A program made the translations under genes and the position numbers. A model generated the notes under the pieces. The model was given only the letters and a program-made list of their open reading frames with translations, was not told the DNA's origin and did not search any database. From Neckera pumila (taxonomy: Eukaryota > Streptophyta > Bryopsida > Hypnales > Neckeraceae), in the NCBI GenBank assembly GCA_963969595.1, contig OZ018416.1, forward strand, positions 17,996,065-18,060,064: DNA of 64,000 nucleotides, written 5' to 3'. Shown here piece by piece: positions 1-10,909 of the stretch; the stretch's first letter is position 1; every line of letters starts with the position of its first letter.

Positions 1-57
1 CATCTCATGTTGTTTCTTGAAGTAACCACTAGTGAAGTACTTGGATTTAAAGGTTAA

Positions 58-643
58 TCCCTAAAGGACAATTGTCCGTTGAACAGACAATTGAAAACTC
101 GGATAGGTTCCAATGAAGTCAATTTTGGGCAATTGTTTGCAAAATTTTGATACAAAGTGTGCATATGTAACCCCTTGCTGAAAATTTAATTTTTTTTTGA
201 TCGGGTACCTGGATCAAAAGTTATGCTGCCCTGAACTTTTCTGGCAGCTCAGTAATGTGGGAATATTTTTAGAATCTTTTGCAAAAAAACTCATCAACTC
301 TAGAGATTTGCCATGCATGTAACTTACATGATACAAGATGCCAATGTAAAAAAAAATATAAATAGTGGAAAAAACTCATTTAGTCTAGGAGGAGTTAAAG
401 TTTGCTAGCCCTATTGGGCAAGGCTGAAAAAAAAAATTTCTTATAACTTCAAACATTATAATCTTCCAATCCGTGCGGTCAAAGCTTTTGAAAATTTTCC
501 ACACATTCCTATAGTAGTCTTGTGCAAATTTGTACGGTTGAATTTTGAAAAAAAAATATTTTTTTTTTCATGTTTTTCTCATTGCCCTAAAAAGCGACAA
601 TTTTTCACAATTTTGCCCAAAATTTGACTCCGGGCTTTAGGGT
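58..643. mobile_element. Short TTAA-flanked element
   Basis: The left end reads TCCCTAAAGGAC directly after TTAA (54-57). The right end reads CTTTAGGG before TTTAA (TTAA 644-647). The interior carries blocks shared with other members: a 'cttccaatccgtgcggtcaaa'-like segment near 463-484 and a 'tacggttga' segment near 533. At 586 bp it is shorter than the usual 0.9 kb and probably internally deleted. No coding capacity is seen. The right flank (about 644-790) recurs next to another member at 30319-30480, so the flank itself belongs to a larger dispersed repeat. Confidence 0.6.
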
Positions 644-647
644 TTAA

Positions 648-1094
648 TTGGTTAGAATTTCTTTGTGAGTGAGATAAGTAGACAATTTTCTTTTTCTTTT
701 GTTTGTTATATAGCCAATATAATACAAACTATAGAAAAATTCAATTACAAAGCCGGAGGGTTGGTTTATGTATAATAGTTTTAGTCAAATTGTAGGAAAG
801 AGAAGTTGTAATAAAAGGAATTAAGACCTTCATGAAGCATGCAACATGAGTGACTCCATAAAGCACAATCAATACCTCATGAGTTTTGGATTGCTCTAGA
901 AGTATTAACTTTAATTGCTCAAATAGCCTCTTCTATATCTATAATGCTTCAAGAAATTAACAAATTGTAGCAACAATATTGTAAGAGAAGAAAGATACTT
1001 TGCATTTTCTACCATGAGAATTATGTTGTGAATGTTATCATAATCAACTATGAGCTTACAAAATAGTCACTTTACTCTTAAACTCAGCATTCAT
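648..1094. other. AT-rich intergenic stretch, partly a dispersed repeat
   Basis: Positions about 648-790 match 30323-30480 (a segment reading gccaatataatacaaact, then the agccggagggttggtttatg region). The remainder, 790-1094, shows no gene, RNA gene or recognisable element. Confidence 0.5.
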
Positions 1095-1096
1095 TA

Positions 1097-1361
1097 GGAA
1101 AAATTTTAGCCCTCCAGAAGGCCGCTAAGGAATTGATTTATGGGACCCCTTTGGTGCAATTTCAGAATGAATAAAAAATATTTGTTTTGAAAAAGAATAT
1201 TAAAAGAATATTAAAAAATATAAATTTGACGTGGCACTACTAGTGCCACATCAGCATCCAATTTTTAAATATGAAAAAATAATTTTTTATTTTTTATTTT
1301 TTTCATAATTGCACCGGGCGGGTGCCAAACTCGTGGCCTTCTAGAGTGCTGAAATTTTTCC
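1097..1361. mobile_element. MITE with TA target duplication (GGAAAAATTT ends)
   Basis: The left end GGAAAAATTTTAGCCCTCC and the right end (read inverted) GGAAAAATTTCAGCACTCT form a terminal inverted repeat of about 30 bp. TA flanks both sides (1095-1096 and 1362-1363). It is 265 bp long, has no ORF, and carries a near-palindromic GTGGCACTACTAGTGCCAC at about 1231-1250. A related copy lies at 25171-25493. The size and TA duplication fit a Tc1/mariner-type (Stowaway-like) MITE; the superfamily call is inference. Confidence 0.75.
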
Positions 1362-1363
1362 TA

Positions 1364-2000
1364 ATGTCTTACTTAGTGTCTAAATGGCAAAAAATGATTG
1401 TTTTTATTCACATACAATAGTTTTAACAAGAATAAACTGGAGTTTGACCCATATCAACCACCAGCTCAAAACTCAAGGTCCGTACTTAAATACATTCCAA
1501 ACATTGAATTACACATAGAAGTGATTTGAAATGGAATTAGCATGTTTTGTTGACTCTTAAACATAAAAAAGCTTAGCATCAACAAAAGCTACTCTAGATT
1601 TGTTTTGAGTAGCTACCTCACTCAAAGCAAGTCCATGCTACATGGACAAAGCCTCTTGTAATGTAGCTGCTTGTTTTTAATTTTAATACAAAAAAAAAAA
1701 AAATGTAAAAGTCTTGAAATGCAATCTAACTTTTTATTTTGGACTTCTCACTCTTGGAAGGGTTTGTAGGTTTGCCACCTTTGGGCTTGAGCTTCAAACT
1801 TCATGCTGGCAGGCTACGTCATTTTCTCATTTTCTTAGTATCGTTAGAAAACTCTTGTAAAGCCCCCTAACGTCATTGTAGTTGAAGAGCAGTTATCTTT
1901 AGTGCAATTCAATTCTTGGAACTTTGATTTTGTACTGCAATCTTGCCGGTTTGGATACCTCCCACTATTGGAATGTCTTGAAACTTGTCAAGACGCATTA
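1364..2000. other. Intergenic, no gene seen
   Basis: AT-rich DNA with short poly-A (about 1687-1702). No ORF with codon character, no tRNA-like arm pairing and no recognisable repeat end was found. Confidence 0.4.
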
Positions 2001-2004
2001 TTAA

Positions 2005-2924
2005 CCCCTAAAGTTTCATGACTATGTAATCACCAAAAACGCTCCAAAACTGCCATTTCTAATACAACTACCAAATTTTTGGAAAAAAACAACTTTTGAC
2101 ACATGTAACCGTAGGATCTTGTAATATGATATTTTGAAAACATGTGGTAAAAATTTCAAAAAATTCCTCCGTGTGGATCATAAGATATAAGCATTCAAAG
2201 TCTTGAAAACCATTTTTTCAATCTTGCGAAAAACCGGGCAGTTGCACTTTGCAAGCTCACTTTCAATGAAAAGATGCCGATAAAGGTGGTGCTTCTTTGA
2301 TTTCAGTTTCCTAAACAAGTTGTCTATATGCTTGAAAATTTTCACATCATTTGGAATTATACAATATATAGAAAAAATAGTAAGTAGAAAGAAGTAGAAA
2401 ATGATTCAAAATACTAAATTGTTAAAAATTTAATCATGAAACTTAAAAATGCCAATCCCAACGGTTATAATGTTGTAATAATCAATCTACATCCTAGGAT
2501 TTTATTTTTTTCCAAAAATATTGAAAATTGAGTTAAATAAATGAATTTAAAGTTTTTTTTAGAGTAGAGAATCCATAACCACCCACAATTCAAAAACCCT
2601 CATAACTTTTGACTCATTGATTGAAATGGAATGACTCAAAGCTTTCTAAGTATATATAAATGTAGAGAGCCAATTTCAAAAAAAAATTCCAAAAAAAATG
2701 ATTTCTCCTAATCTGCCTAAACTGCCCAGTTACGAAAAAAAGTAACATATTAGGTCACAACTTTTGACTCGTGTTTTGAAACGTCATGAAACTTGGTACA
2801 CATGAAGATATTCCTTGCCCCCACCTTCTTTTAAAATTTCAGCCTCAAATATGGATATCTCTAGTCACACGTACCTGCCCAAAATTTCTATACGGCCAAA
2901 AAACGCATGTTGGTCCTTTAGGGG
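2005..2924. mobile_element. TTAA-flanked element, subfamily A, full length
   Basis: TTAA occurs at 2001-2004 and again at 2925-2928. The ends are CCCCTAAAG and CTTTAGGGG, giving a short perfect inverted repeat, and the element is 920 bp long. Read in reverse complement, it matches the elements at 59361-60283 and 63340-64000 along its length: the block after the terminus (AGGACCAACATGC), the GGGCAGGTACGTG block, a gtaactgggcagt block, and a gatcctacggtta block near the other end. There is no transposase ORF. It supplies the empty-site reference for the CACTA-type insertion at 7329-7550 (tttggaattatacaat at about 2348). Confidence 0.8.
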
Positions 2925-2928
2925 TTAA

Positions 2929-3769
2929 CATAAAATAATCTATTCTAATTTTAGTGAGATTTTATCGCAACCTGGATAATTTCCAAGAATGTTCCCTCGT
3001 AGATTTTAGCGGTTGACCATCTAAGAAAGATATGTCTATAAGTAAAAAAAAATCAAAATTTTTTGTAGGACCTTTTATGGAATTCTACAAAGATGTACAA
3101 GGTCATATTCTAATTTTGCACCCTCAAAGAAGGAAGATAAATCCCGGCCCCTTGGTAAAGCATTGGTTATTAGGGAATCTTTTACATACATAAAAACCTT
3201 ACTGAATTGATTTCACTTTTGATCCCATTCATGATATGATTACGACCTTAGATTACCATTTGTTGGCTATAGATTCCTCTAATGGACCGTCTTGAAATAG
3301 TAAATTCAGCATGCTAACAATTAGGTTTCTTCTATTTTTATCGATGAAATAGGAAAACTGAAATCTATCTTTTAGAATTAACCTAAGCATCTTACTAGGT
3401 TTTTCTCAGACCAATTTAACCATAGTAAGTCACATGCATAGTAGATTTAGGGCTATTTTGGACAATATCACTCAAGTCTTCTAACTTCCATCAATATTTG
3501 GGTTCTAACCTATGTACATGTGGTTATTTAGGATATTATAGGGATATAATTCTATTTTAGACCAATTGCTATATTGGCATATATCATACCTATTTCTGGT
3601 TTTATACTCATTTTTGGACCTTTTATATACAATAATAACTTAAACTGCAAAATTTGAGAAAAAAGAATATCATGAATCGCAACTGACAAATTGGGAACTC
3701 ACACCAAACAAGCCGAGTTCTTTGGTGACGTCTAAGCTTGTTTTTTGGCCTTCACCAAGCCCCTCTACT
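2929..3769. other. Intergenic, no gene seen
   Basis: AT-rich sequence upstream of the copia remnant. It could include degraded retrotransposon interior, but no readable gag, protease or integrase segment was recognised. Confidence 0.35.
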
Positions 3770-5214
3770 TGGAAGCCTACATGACCACCTTTCACAAACC
3801 ATTTTCTTACAAAAATGCAATTAGCAATCCCAACTGGACAACTACAATGGAATAAAGATGGCCTCAATCTCCGCAAACAAAACTTGGACACTCGTCGATC
3901 TCCCCCCGGGCATAAAGCCATTGTGATAAAATGGACTTATAAACTCAAATCTGGGACTACTAGTCCAAAATACAAAGCCCGCTTAGAAGCGAGAGATGAT
4001 CAGCAACATCGTGGGTTTGATTTTCAAGTGAATTTTCACCCGTTGTGAAATTGGCGACCATGAGGACAATTATGAATTTGGCTGCTCTGAAAGGTTGCTT
4101 GCTTCTTCATCTTGACGTAAAAATTGTTTACTTAAACAAAGATATTACTAAGAGAATGTACCTTCAACAACCACCATGATTTATTCGCCCTAGGGAAGAG
4201 CAACTCATCTGACATCTACACAAAGCTATATATGGCCTCCGTCAATCTTCACATGCTTGACATGATCGCTTCAATTCTTATATCTTTTCTATTGACTTGT
4301 CTCCCTGTTTAGTTGATCCTAGTCTATACAACTCTCACGGTGTCATCATGTCCCACAATCGCTACATCAACAAATATCTGGATGACATGCAACTCAGCGA
4401 TTGCCTCCTTGTGCCCACCCCGATTAAAGCTGCCCTATACAGAACGCTCTTTTTTCACATAGACTTTCCTTTCCTTGATCAATCTGAGATTTTTTACTAT
4501 TGTACTACCGTAGGAAAGTTGCTACGTGTAATGAATACGAGGCTTGATGTCGCCTTTGTGGTAGGCATTGTTTTTTCACTTTACATCAGTACCCAGGCAA
4601 GCTGACCTCAAAGTTGCCATTCATATATTCCGCTGCCTAACGAGAACCTTTGAATTGGCAATTCACTATCCTAGAGGGGGAGATATTGTGCCATAGATAG
4701 TGATTACTTTGGGGATCTGAGATCTGAAAATCAAATTCAGGCTACTGGATGATCATATGCAACTCACTGGTTTTATGGAAGAGCAAGCTTCAAAATGAAA
4801 TGGCTCAATCTAGCTTAGAGGCTAAGTGTAGGGCATTGGCAGAAGCTACAAAAGAAGGCATGTGGATACGTAATCTCTTTGATGAAATTCACATGCCTAT
4901 CACTTGTTCCATTATAGTCTTATGTGATAATCAAAGCTGCTTGAAAATGGCTAAGAACTTGGTTTTTCAAGGACAAACTAAGCACATAGAGAAGACATGT
5001 CACTTTCAGATACTTGATCACGTTAAGAAAGGGAGGATCTCACTGGAGTTCATGTGCTCCCAACAACAAGTCACTGACATTTTGACCAAGCCTTTGAACA
5101 ATGTGCAGTTCTAGAAGATGCGCTACTACTTGCGACCGATGACTCAAAGAGAATTTGAAGCGCATGGTAGTTTCTAAGATTCAAAAGGAAAATAGCGGAT
5201 TGAGGGGGAGTGAG
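3770..5214 (+). mobile_element. Degenerate Ty1/copia retrotransposon (RT and RNase H remnant)
   Basis: Broken frames on the plus strand encode the end of a copia polyprotein in the expected order. At 3775-4050 lies the N-terminal reverse transcriptase segment (an AISNPNWTTTME-like stretch, then PPGHKAIVIKWTYKL and YKARLEAR). At 4050-4330 is an RT middle portion with LHLDVK and AIYGLRQSSHA. Near 4340-4440 the frame jumps to RYINKYLDDMQLSDC and VPTPIKA; the usual YVDD catalytic block is missing, which suggests an internal deletion. At 4760-5110 is RNase H (WKSKLQNEMAQSSLEAKCRA, LCDNQSC, TKHIEKTCHFQI, VTDILTKPLN). A polypurine tract tgagggggag (5201-5210) follows, immediately before a TGTTGG start typical of a copia LTR. 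Stops and frameshifts throughout show it is dead. No 5' LTR was identified. Confidence 0.88.
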
Positions 5215-5330
5215 TGTTGGACAGTCAGTCCACTACTTCCACCATATGCTAACATGCTTAGTATATTGATATTTATTTCGACCCTATGTCATTCATGATC
5301 ACTTGTATGGTCGAGATACTTAATATCAGT
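5215..5330 (+). repeat. Probable start of copia 3' LTR
   Basis: The sequence starts TGTTGGACAGTC just after the polypurine tract of the copia remnant, which is the standard position and first bases of a copia 3' LTR. The far end could not be set because no second LTR was found in the window, so the end given is only an approximate extent. Confidence 0.5.
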
Positions 5331-5777
5331 TTCAAATAAGTCCCGCATTATTAGTGCATTGTTTCTTCATCAAATGCTCAATGACACCACCTAAGTGGGT
5401 ATACACTACAATGACAAATTTCACATTGTCATTTTTAAATCTAACAATAACAAGTTTAACTATGTTGAAAGATTTGTAACATTGAATGCAAACAATATAT
5501 TCAACCTTGCTACAAAGAATTTTTTTATTCATGAATTGTTTGATGAATGTAGAAAAAATAAACAAAGAGAGTATACGGCAAGAAAATTGTGTATTAAATT
5601 GTCAAAATCTATGTAATGAATTCAGATCTCCTTAACTGCTTTCTCCTTGGTCTTTCAAATCTTGTATACTCGACTATTAACAACTGATTCAAGTTCAGTA
5701 ACAAGAGTGCTTTGTTTTGTCAATAAGACAATAGTAGTAACTCCACATCAACTTTCCTCCAAATGTCAATGGTTAGA
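5331..5777. other. Region between copia remnant and F-box remnant
   Basis: May contain the rest of the LTR and the degraded 3' portion of the minus-strand F-box remnant. No continuous frame can be defended. Confidence 0.35.
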
Positions 5778-6498
5778 TCACATGAATATAAAGTTGGCCA
5801 CTATGGCAAGTAAATTGTACAAAACTCCAATCTCAAAGACGCATGACAATACATGGTATCCACCTAAAATAAGATCTTTCTTGTGCTTCTTCCATTTTGA
5901 AGTTATGGATTCGAAGAGAAAGACTTGAGGTCTTTGTAGTTTGAAATTTGGTTTCATGATGGTAATTATTTGATAAGATTTCTTGACATTATCCATTGAC
6001 ATGACCACAATTGAGCAAACGTATGAAGAACAAATTTAAGGCTCTGGAATTTCATGGAAACTCTTGTCCACAAGGTTGCAAACAACATGTAGTTGAGGTG
6101 ACAACCTTAAAGAACTTGCTTAGTATATAGTATAGATGAGCCCTTCCTCTGCTATCAATGTGTATTTATACCATCCTGAATGCCAAAAGAAGCTATCAAG
6201 GATTGAAAGAAAGGAATTGGAGAATAGGTAGGGCCTTTTCTCATTTGCATCTAGTATGGTCCAATTGATGATTGAGGTCCTCTCCAATGCTATAAAGTTT
6301 TTTACCAATTTTGGCAAGATGAGTATAGAAGATGGTGTGCAAGACATATGAATGTGGAGAGAAGCAAATCTAGGCTGGAAGATGAGATGGTTCCAAGCTT
6401 TGCAAACTAGGCAGAAGCAGCAAAGAATATGTCGTGAAAGGCATGCTAACACATTCTCCAACAATTCTAGAGGCAAATTCTTTCACAAAACTCTCCAT
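5778..6498 (-). pseudogene. F-box protein gene remnant
   Basis: On the minus strand, 6476-6120 encodes a recognisable F-box: LPLELLENVLACLSRHILC followed by VCKAWNHLI and FASLHIHMS. It continues about 70 residues to a YKYTLIAEEGLIYTIY segment, then a stop. The only ATG in a sensible place is at 6498, giving MESFVKEF in another frame; dropping one base after it would join that start to the F-box, so a one-base insertion probably breaks the gene at about residue 7. Further along the same strand, 6008-5778 reads KKSYQIITIMKP, FLFESITSKWKK and CVFEIGVLYNL, which resembles the kelch/associated region of plant F-box proteins in yet another frame. An intact homologue would be an SCF ubiquitin-ligase substrate adaptor. 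This copy is frameshifted at least twice and is probably not functional. Confidence 0.72.
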
Positions 6499-6499
6499 G

Positions 6500-6969
6500 A
6501 AGTTTAATTTCTTCAAATTTGCTCACAATGGAGCAAAGACGTTGCAATAAGCGTGGAGAATGTTGGATTATGTGACTAAACCCACCAAGTATAATTGTGA
6601 CCTTCCTTGCTTTGGCTTATGCTCGATGCTTTTAGCGCCATTCCATTGCTGATGCTTTGTCAATGATTCAAAAGGTAGAACCAAATTTAAAATAGGAAGT
6701 TCAAGAGCTTTATAGTAATCTCAATTATAAATGTTTAGCTAAGCATTTAATGAATTTCAACATTCAAATGAAATGCCAAACTCTAAAGCCAAACTAGACA
6801 TTTGTGTGCACATCATACATGCCAAATTGCAACAAATAAAGTGTTCCTTTGACTAGATGAATACAATTTATGTAGATATGTACCTTGGGATTGCTCAAGG
6901 CAAACGTCTTGACCAACGGTGATACTTGACTCTTGAATACATTCATTTTTGATGCCACAAGAATCCAAG
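6500..6969. other. Intergenic, no gene seen
   Basis: This follows the F-box start region on the plus strand. It could contain the old promoter of the F-box gene on the minus strand, but no TATA motif with convincing spacing was found. Confidence 0.35.
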
Positions 6970-6973
6970 TTAA

Positions 6974-8123
6974 CTCCTAAAGGTTTTCGACTATGTTTTC
7001 ACCAAAACTGCTCCAAAATTGTCATTTCTAGTACAAGTACCAAATTTTAGAAAAAAAAGCATTTATGGGCGCATGTAACCGTAGGATCTTGTAGTGCACT
7101 GGTTTGAAAAGATGTGGAAAAGACTTCAAAATTTTCCACCATGTAGATTACAAGATAATAGCGTTTGAATTGATAAAAATGCATTTTTTGTCCCTGCAAA
7201 AAATCGGGTAGCTGCACTTCACAAGGTCACATTTATATGAAGAAAAGTCTAAAGTGGTGGTAACTCTTTGGATTCATTATTCAAAGCAAGTTGGCTACAT
7301 GCTTGAAAATTTTCAAATTATTTGGAATCACTACAAGAGAATGGGGTGTTTTAAGTGAGTCTTTAAGTATAGTCCTAGACATAAGGTTTTCTGTAATGAC
7401 CTTTAAGGCAATTTTCAGCAAAATTTTACTAGAAATACATGTATTTCTAGTAAAATTTTGCTGAAAATTGCCTTAAAGGTCATTACATAAAACCTTATGT
7501 CTAGGACTATACTTAAAAACTCACTTAAAACATCCCATTCTCTTGTAGTGAATTGTGCAACATATAGGAAAAAAATAAAATGTAGAAAGGAATAGAGAAT
7601 GATTCAAAACACTAAATTGTTAAGAATTTAATTTTGGAATTATAAATTGCCAATCTCAACAGTTGTAATGTTGTAATAAACAACATACATTCTATGATTT
7701 TATTTTTTTGAAAAATATTAAAAATTGAGTTAAATAATGGATTCCAAAGTTTATTTTAGAGTAGGGAATCTATAACTATTCACAAACTAGAACACCTCAT
7801 AATTATCATCTCATAAACTAAAATGGAATGATTCAAAGCTTTCCACATATAAGGAAATCTAGAGGACCAATTTAAAATTTAAAATTATAAAAAAAAAGGA
7901 TTTAAAAAAAAAAATTTGAGTTGCTCGCCGAATCTGAAAATGACATATCATCCAGTAACTTTTTAACCATATAGTGAAAAGTTCTGAAATTGTTGGGCCT
8001 TGAAGCTACTCCTTGGGCACATGTTGTGTGAAAATTTCAAAGAAAAAAATAAAATTTTTATTTGTAGTGAGCTGCCCAAAATCGCTATGTTGCCAAAAAA
8101 AAAGCCATTTGATCCTTTAGGGA
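6974..8123. mobile_element. TTAA-flanked element, subfamily A, carrying a nested hairpin MITE
   Basis: TTAA occurs at 6970-6973 and 8124-8127. The ends are CTCCTAAAGG and CCTTTAGGGA. Removing the nested insertion at 7329-7550 and one 3-bp duplication leaves about 925 bp, the normal length of the family. Blocks match 2005-2924 in the same orientation (tgtcatttctagtacaagta, gatcttgtag, gggcagctcac in inverse). No ORF is seen. Confidence 0.78.
7329..7550. mobile_element. CACTA-type foldback MITE, near-perfect hairpin
   Basis: It starts CACTACAAGAGAATGGGG and ends in the inverse complement CCCATTCTCTTGTAGTG, flanked by the 3-bp duplication AAT (7326-7328, 7551-7553). CACTA termini with 3-bp duplications define the CACTA/CMC (En/Spm) superfamily. 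Nearly the whole 222 bp is one palindrome with arms of about 110 bp around a central ATACATGTAT. The empty site is visible in the sibling element near 2348 (tttggaattatacaat). A diverged copy lies at about 30930-31153. Confidence 0.88.
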
Positions 8124-8127
8124 TTAA

Positions 8128-8637
8128 AATATTTGTCTCTTAGTAAACATGAAATTACATCTATATCATTCAATATTTAGCTTTGAAACTATCTTATATA
8201 GCAAGAGTGAAATGCATATCTCCTATTTATCATATATTAAGTATATTGCATAAGTTTTCAAAACACCTGTAACCTTCCTTTCCTGTTGACTAGATGTTCT
8301 TTCATGATCAAAACACAACACTTGGTACCTCTGAGGAAATAGATATGTTTGCATTGGCAAAGATAAATATAACAAGAACTCTTTATTAACAATTGTAGTC
8401 AAACTTGACTCTCCACCTATCCCAAATTGTTATTCTCATAGTGCCTGAACTAAAAGTAACTAAGTATACTTGAGATATACAATGACCCTATCTAACAGAT
8501 TTGACATGATGTATTAAAACTCTAAGAAATAATAAGTTCCATTGTCTTTTATATTGTCAACTAATTGTAACACAATCTACTTGTATAGTGGGGTACCAAT
8601 CAAAATGGCGTATTTGAATTTGCATTTAAAGAAATTT
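8128..8637. other. Intergenic, no gene seen
   Basis: AT-rich single-copy-looking DNA between a TTAA element and the 190-bp array. No features recognised. Confidence 0.4.
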
Positions 8638-9660
8638 CACTGCTGCCAACTTTGACAGCCTTCCGAGAGCTGAAAAACTAGTATATTATCATGAATTTTC
8701 GTCACAACATCATCTTTATGTAATAATACGTATACTAAATCTCAAGGTCAAAATATTCACCAAAAAAAAGATATTCAAAATCTACCAATATGTGTAGATG
8801 TGAATTTTTCTTCACTGTTGCCAACTATGATAGCCTCCCAAGGATTGAAAAGAAATAAAATTTGCAATGAATTTTTTTTACCAGAGATCATTTTTATGTT
8901 GATAACATGTGTGTCAAATTTCAAATTCAAAAGATTTATACAAAAAAAGATATTCAAAATTTATCAACATGTGTAGTTGTGAGAAACAATTTCACTACTG
9001 CCAGCTTTGACACCTTCCCAAAGGTTGAAAAATTGCTTATTTATAATGAATTTTTTTGCAAGATCATCTTTGTACTGATAACATGTGTGTCTAATTTCAA
9101 GTTCAAAAGATTAACACAAAAAAAGATATTCTAATTCTACCATCATGTGTTTTTGTGAGAATGATTTTTTCAGCCCTTGGGATAGTGTCATTTTATTTAT
9201 AAAATTTGACATGGATGTAAAAAAATCATTCTCACAACTACACATGTTGGCAGAATTAGAATATCTTTTTTTGGCGAATCTTTGAACTTGAAATTTGGCA
9301 CACATGTTATTAATACAAAGATGATCTTGCAAAAAAAATTCATGATAAATAAGCAATTTTTCAGCCCTTGGAAGAGTGTCAAAGTTGGCAATAGTGAAAT
9401 CGATTCTCACAAATACACATGTTGATAAAATTTGAATATCTTTTTTCTTACAAATCTTTTGAACTTGAAATTTGGCAAACATGTTATTAATATAGAGATG
9501 ATCTCTAGAAAAAAAAATTCATGACAAATTTTGTTTTTTCAATCCTTGGGAGGCTGTCAAAATTGGCAGCAACAAAAAAAAATTTACAACTACACGTGTT
9601 GGTAGATTTTAAGTATCTTTTTTTGGCTAAATCTTTTGGCCTTCAAATTTGGTACACATG
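8638..9660. repeat. Inverted array of ~190-bp units
   Basis: Three units run in one direction (starting about 8638, 8806 and 8987). Each holds the succession 'tcactgctgccaactttgac', 'cttcccaaggttgaaaaa', 'gatcatctttgtattgataa', 'caaatttcaagttcaaaaga' and 'aaaaaagatattc'. From about 9215 the same blocks recur in reverse complement for about two and a half units, to 9660. The turn-around is a non-repeated spacer of about 45 bp at roughly 9170-9215. The inner arms (8987-9168 against 9215-9395) are the most similar. A transcript could fold into a hairpin of some 450 bp per arm. Short reading frames here are by-products of the repeat. Confidence 0.85.
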
Positions 9661-9667
9661 TTACTAA

Positions 9668-10596
9668 CCCCTAAAAGCCCATTGTCCCTTCGGGGAACAA
9701 ATGCGTTTTCGAGCAAGTACCTACGGGCTGAAATTTTCTTCTGATTTTTTGAAACTTTTTTTGGAAGTAGAGAAGCTAATTAGCTTTGTGGAAATATAAT
9801 TTTTTTCACAATCGGTGCCTGGGAACAAAAGTTATGACCAAATAAGCTCAAAACAGGGGACGGCGGGCAGTCCGGGTAGCAAAAAATAGTTGGACAGAAA
9901 TTTGAATTTTTTTCTTAAATATTTTTTTTCTCATAGATTATGTTTTTGTCTATCTGGAAAGCATTTATTCATTTCATTTGGATTTGTTATGAGAAAGTTA
10001 TGGACATTCTTGTTTTTTGGGCAGTTAGAGCATCTTTTTGAAAAAATAACTTGTAGGATTCAATTCTGAATGCACTTTTTCAAATTTTCCATTTTTTTTT
10101 TTTTTGCATGGTTTAGTTTACTTGATAGAACAATCTCACCACTAGGATTATTGCATTTTTATTCCATCTAAAATATATGAATATTTTAGATATTCCTTCT
10201 ATCTTGTATCTACTTCTACTTAACAATTTTTTTAATGATGAAAATTAGATTTTTTTGAATTTTTTTTTTCTAGATTCTCAATTCAATTCTCCACTATAAA
10301 AATTTAAAGCTAAAAACTATGTATTGCAAAAATTTTAAGTTAAAAATGATCAAAGTCAAAAAATCCAGTCCTACAATGTGTTGAAAAATTGGTTTTTTTC
10401 ATTTCAAATTTATATATCTTGCAATCTGTGCGGTAAAAAATTCTGAAATTTTTTCCACACATTCTCATACTAGTGAGGTGTAAGATCCTACGGTTAGATG
10501 TGCAAAAAAAACATTTTTGATTTTTTTCACTCTTTGCTAAGAAAATGGCAGTTTGGGGTGTTTTTTGGCAGGGAAAAGGCCTTGAGCCTTTAGGGG
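9668..10596. mobile_element. TTAA-flanked element, subfamily B
   Basis: It starts CCCCTAAAAGCCC after CTAA (9664-9667, one base off TTAA) and ends CCTTTAGGGG before TTAA (10597-10600). It is 929 bp long. Internal blocks shared with 19675-21320 and 21480-22422 include agtacctacgggctgaaatt, gtgcctgggaacaaaagtta, ttatggacattcttg, tctacttctacttaacaatt, gatcctacggttagatgtgc and aatggcagtttggg. No ORF is seen. The right junction sits at a TTAA that also exists, without an element, at the matching place of the long mosaic copy 2 (about 34443). Confidence 0.78.
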
Positions 10597-10602
10597 TTAA
10601 AA

Positions 10603-10874
10603 TGAGCTTTAGCTATGCTTGTGCAAGGGTTGAGTGTTTATTTTAATCACTTGCTAGGGTGTGAGGGGGACCCCTTGGCGCCAAAGGGAGTCCCCAACCC
10701 TCCACCTAATAATCAAGATTCAAGACATAATAAATTTGTACTCTAGCTCAATTAAGATGATGTGTAGGATTTGTGCTTTTGTGAAGGCCAAGTTTTAGGA
10801 TTCATGATCACTTGCTATGGTGTGCAGGGTTCCCCTCGGCGCCGAGGGGAGCTACCTTGTCTTAAATATTAAAG

Positions 10875-10909
<35 letters not shown>

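Noticed and set aside
2001..2012. Telomere-like CCCTAAA at the TTAACCCCTAAAGG ends
   Set aside because: It is never tandem. It always sits once at the end of a ~0.9-kb element and is matched by an inverse copy at the other end.
8907..9482. Open reading frames across the 190-bp array (both strands)
   Set aside because: They follow the repeat units, exist on both strands, and have low-complexity translations.
8638..9660. Regular repeats suggestive of a CRISPR-like array
   Set aside because: The units are ~190 bp, diverged, and reverse direction in the middle, and the genome is eukaryotic.
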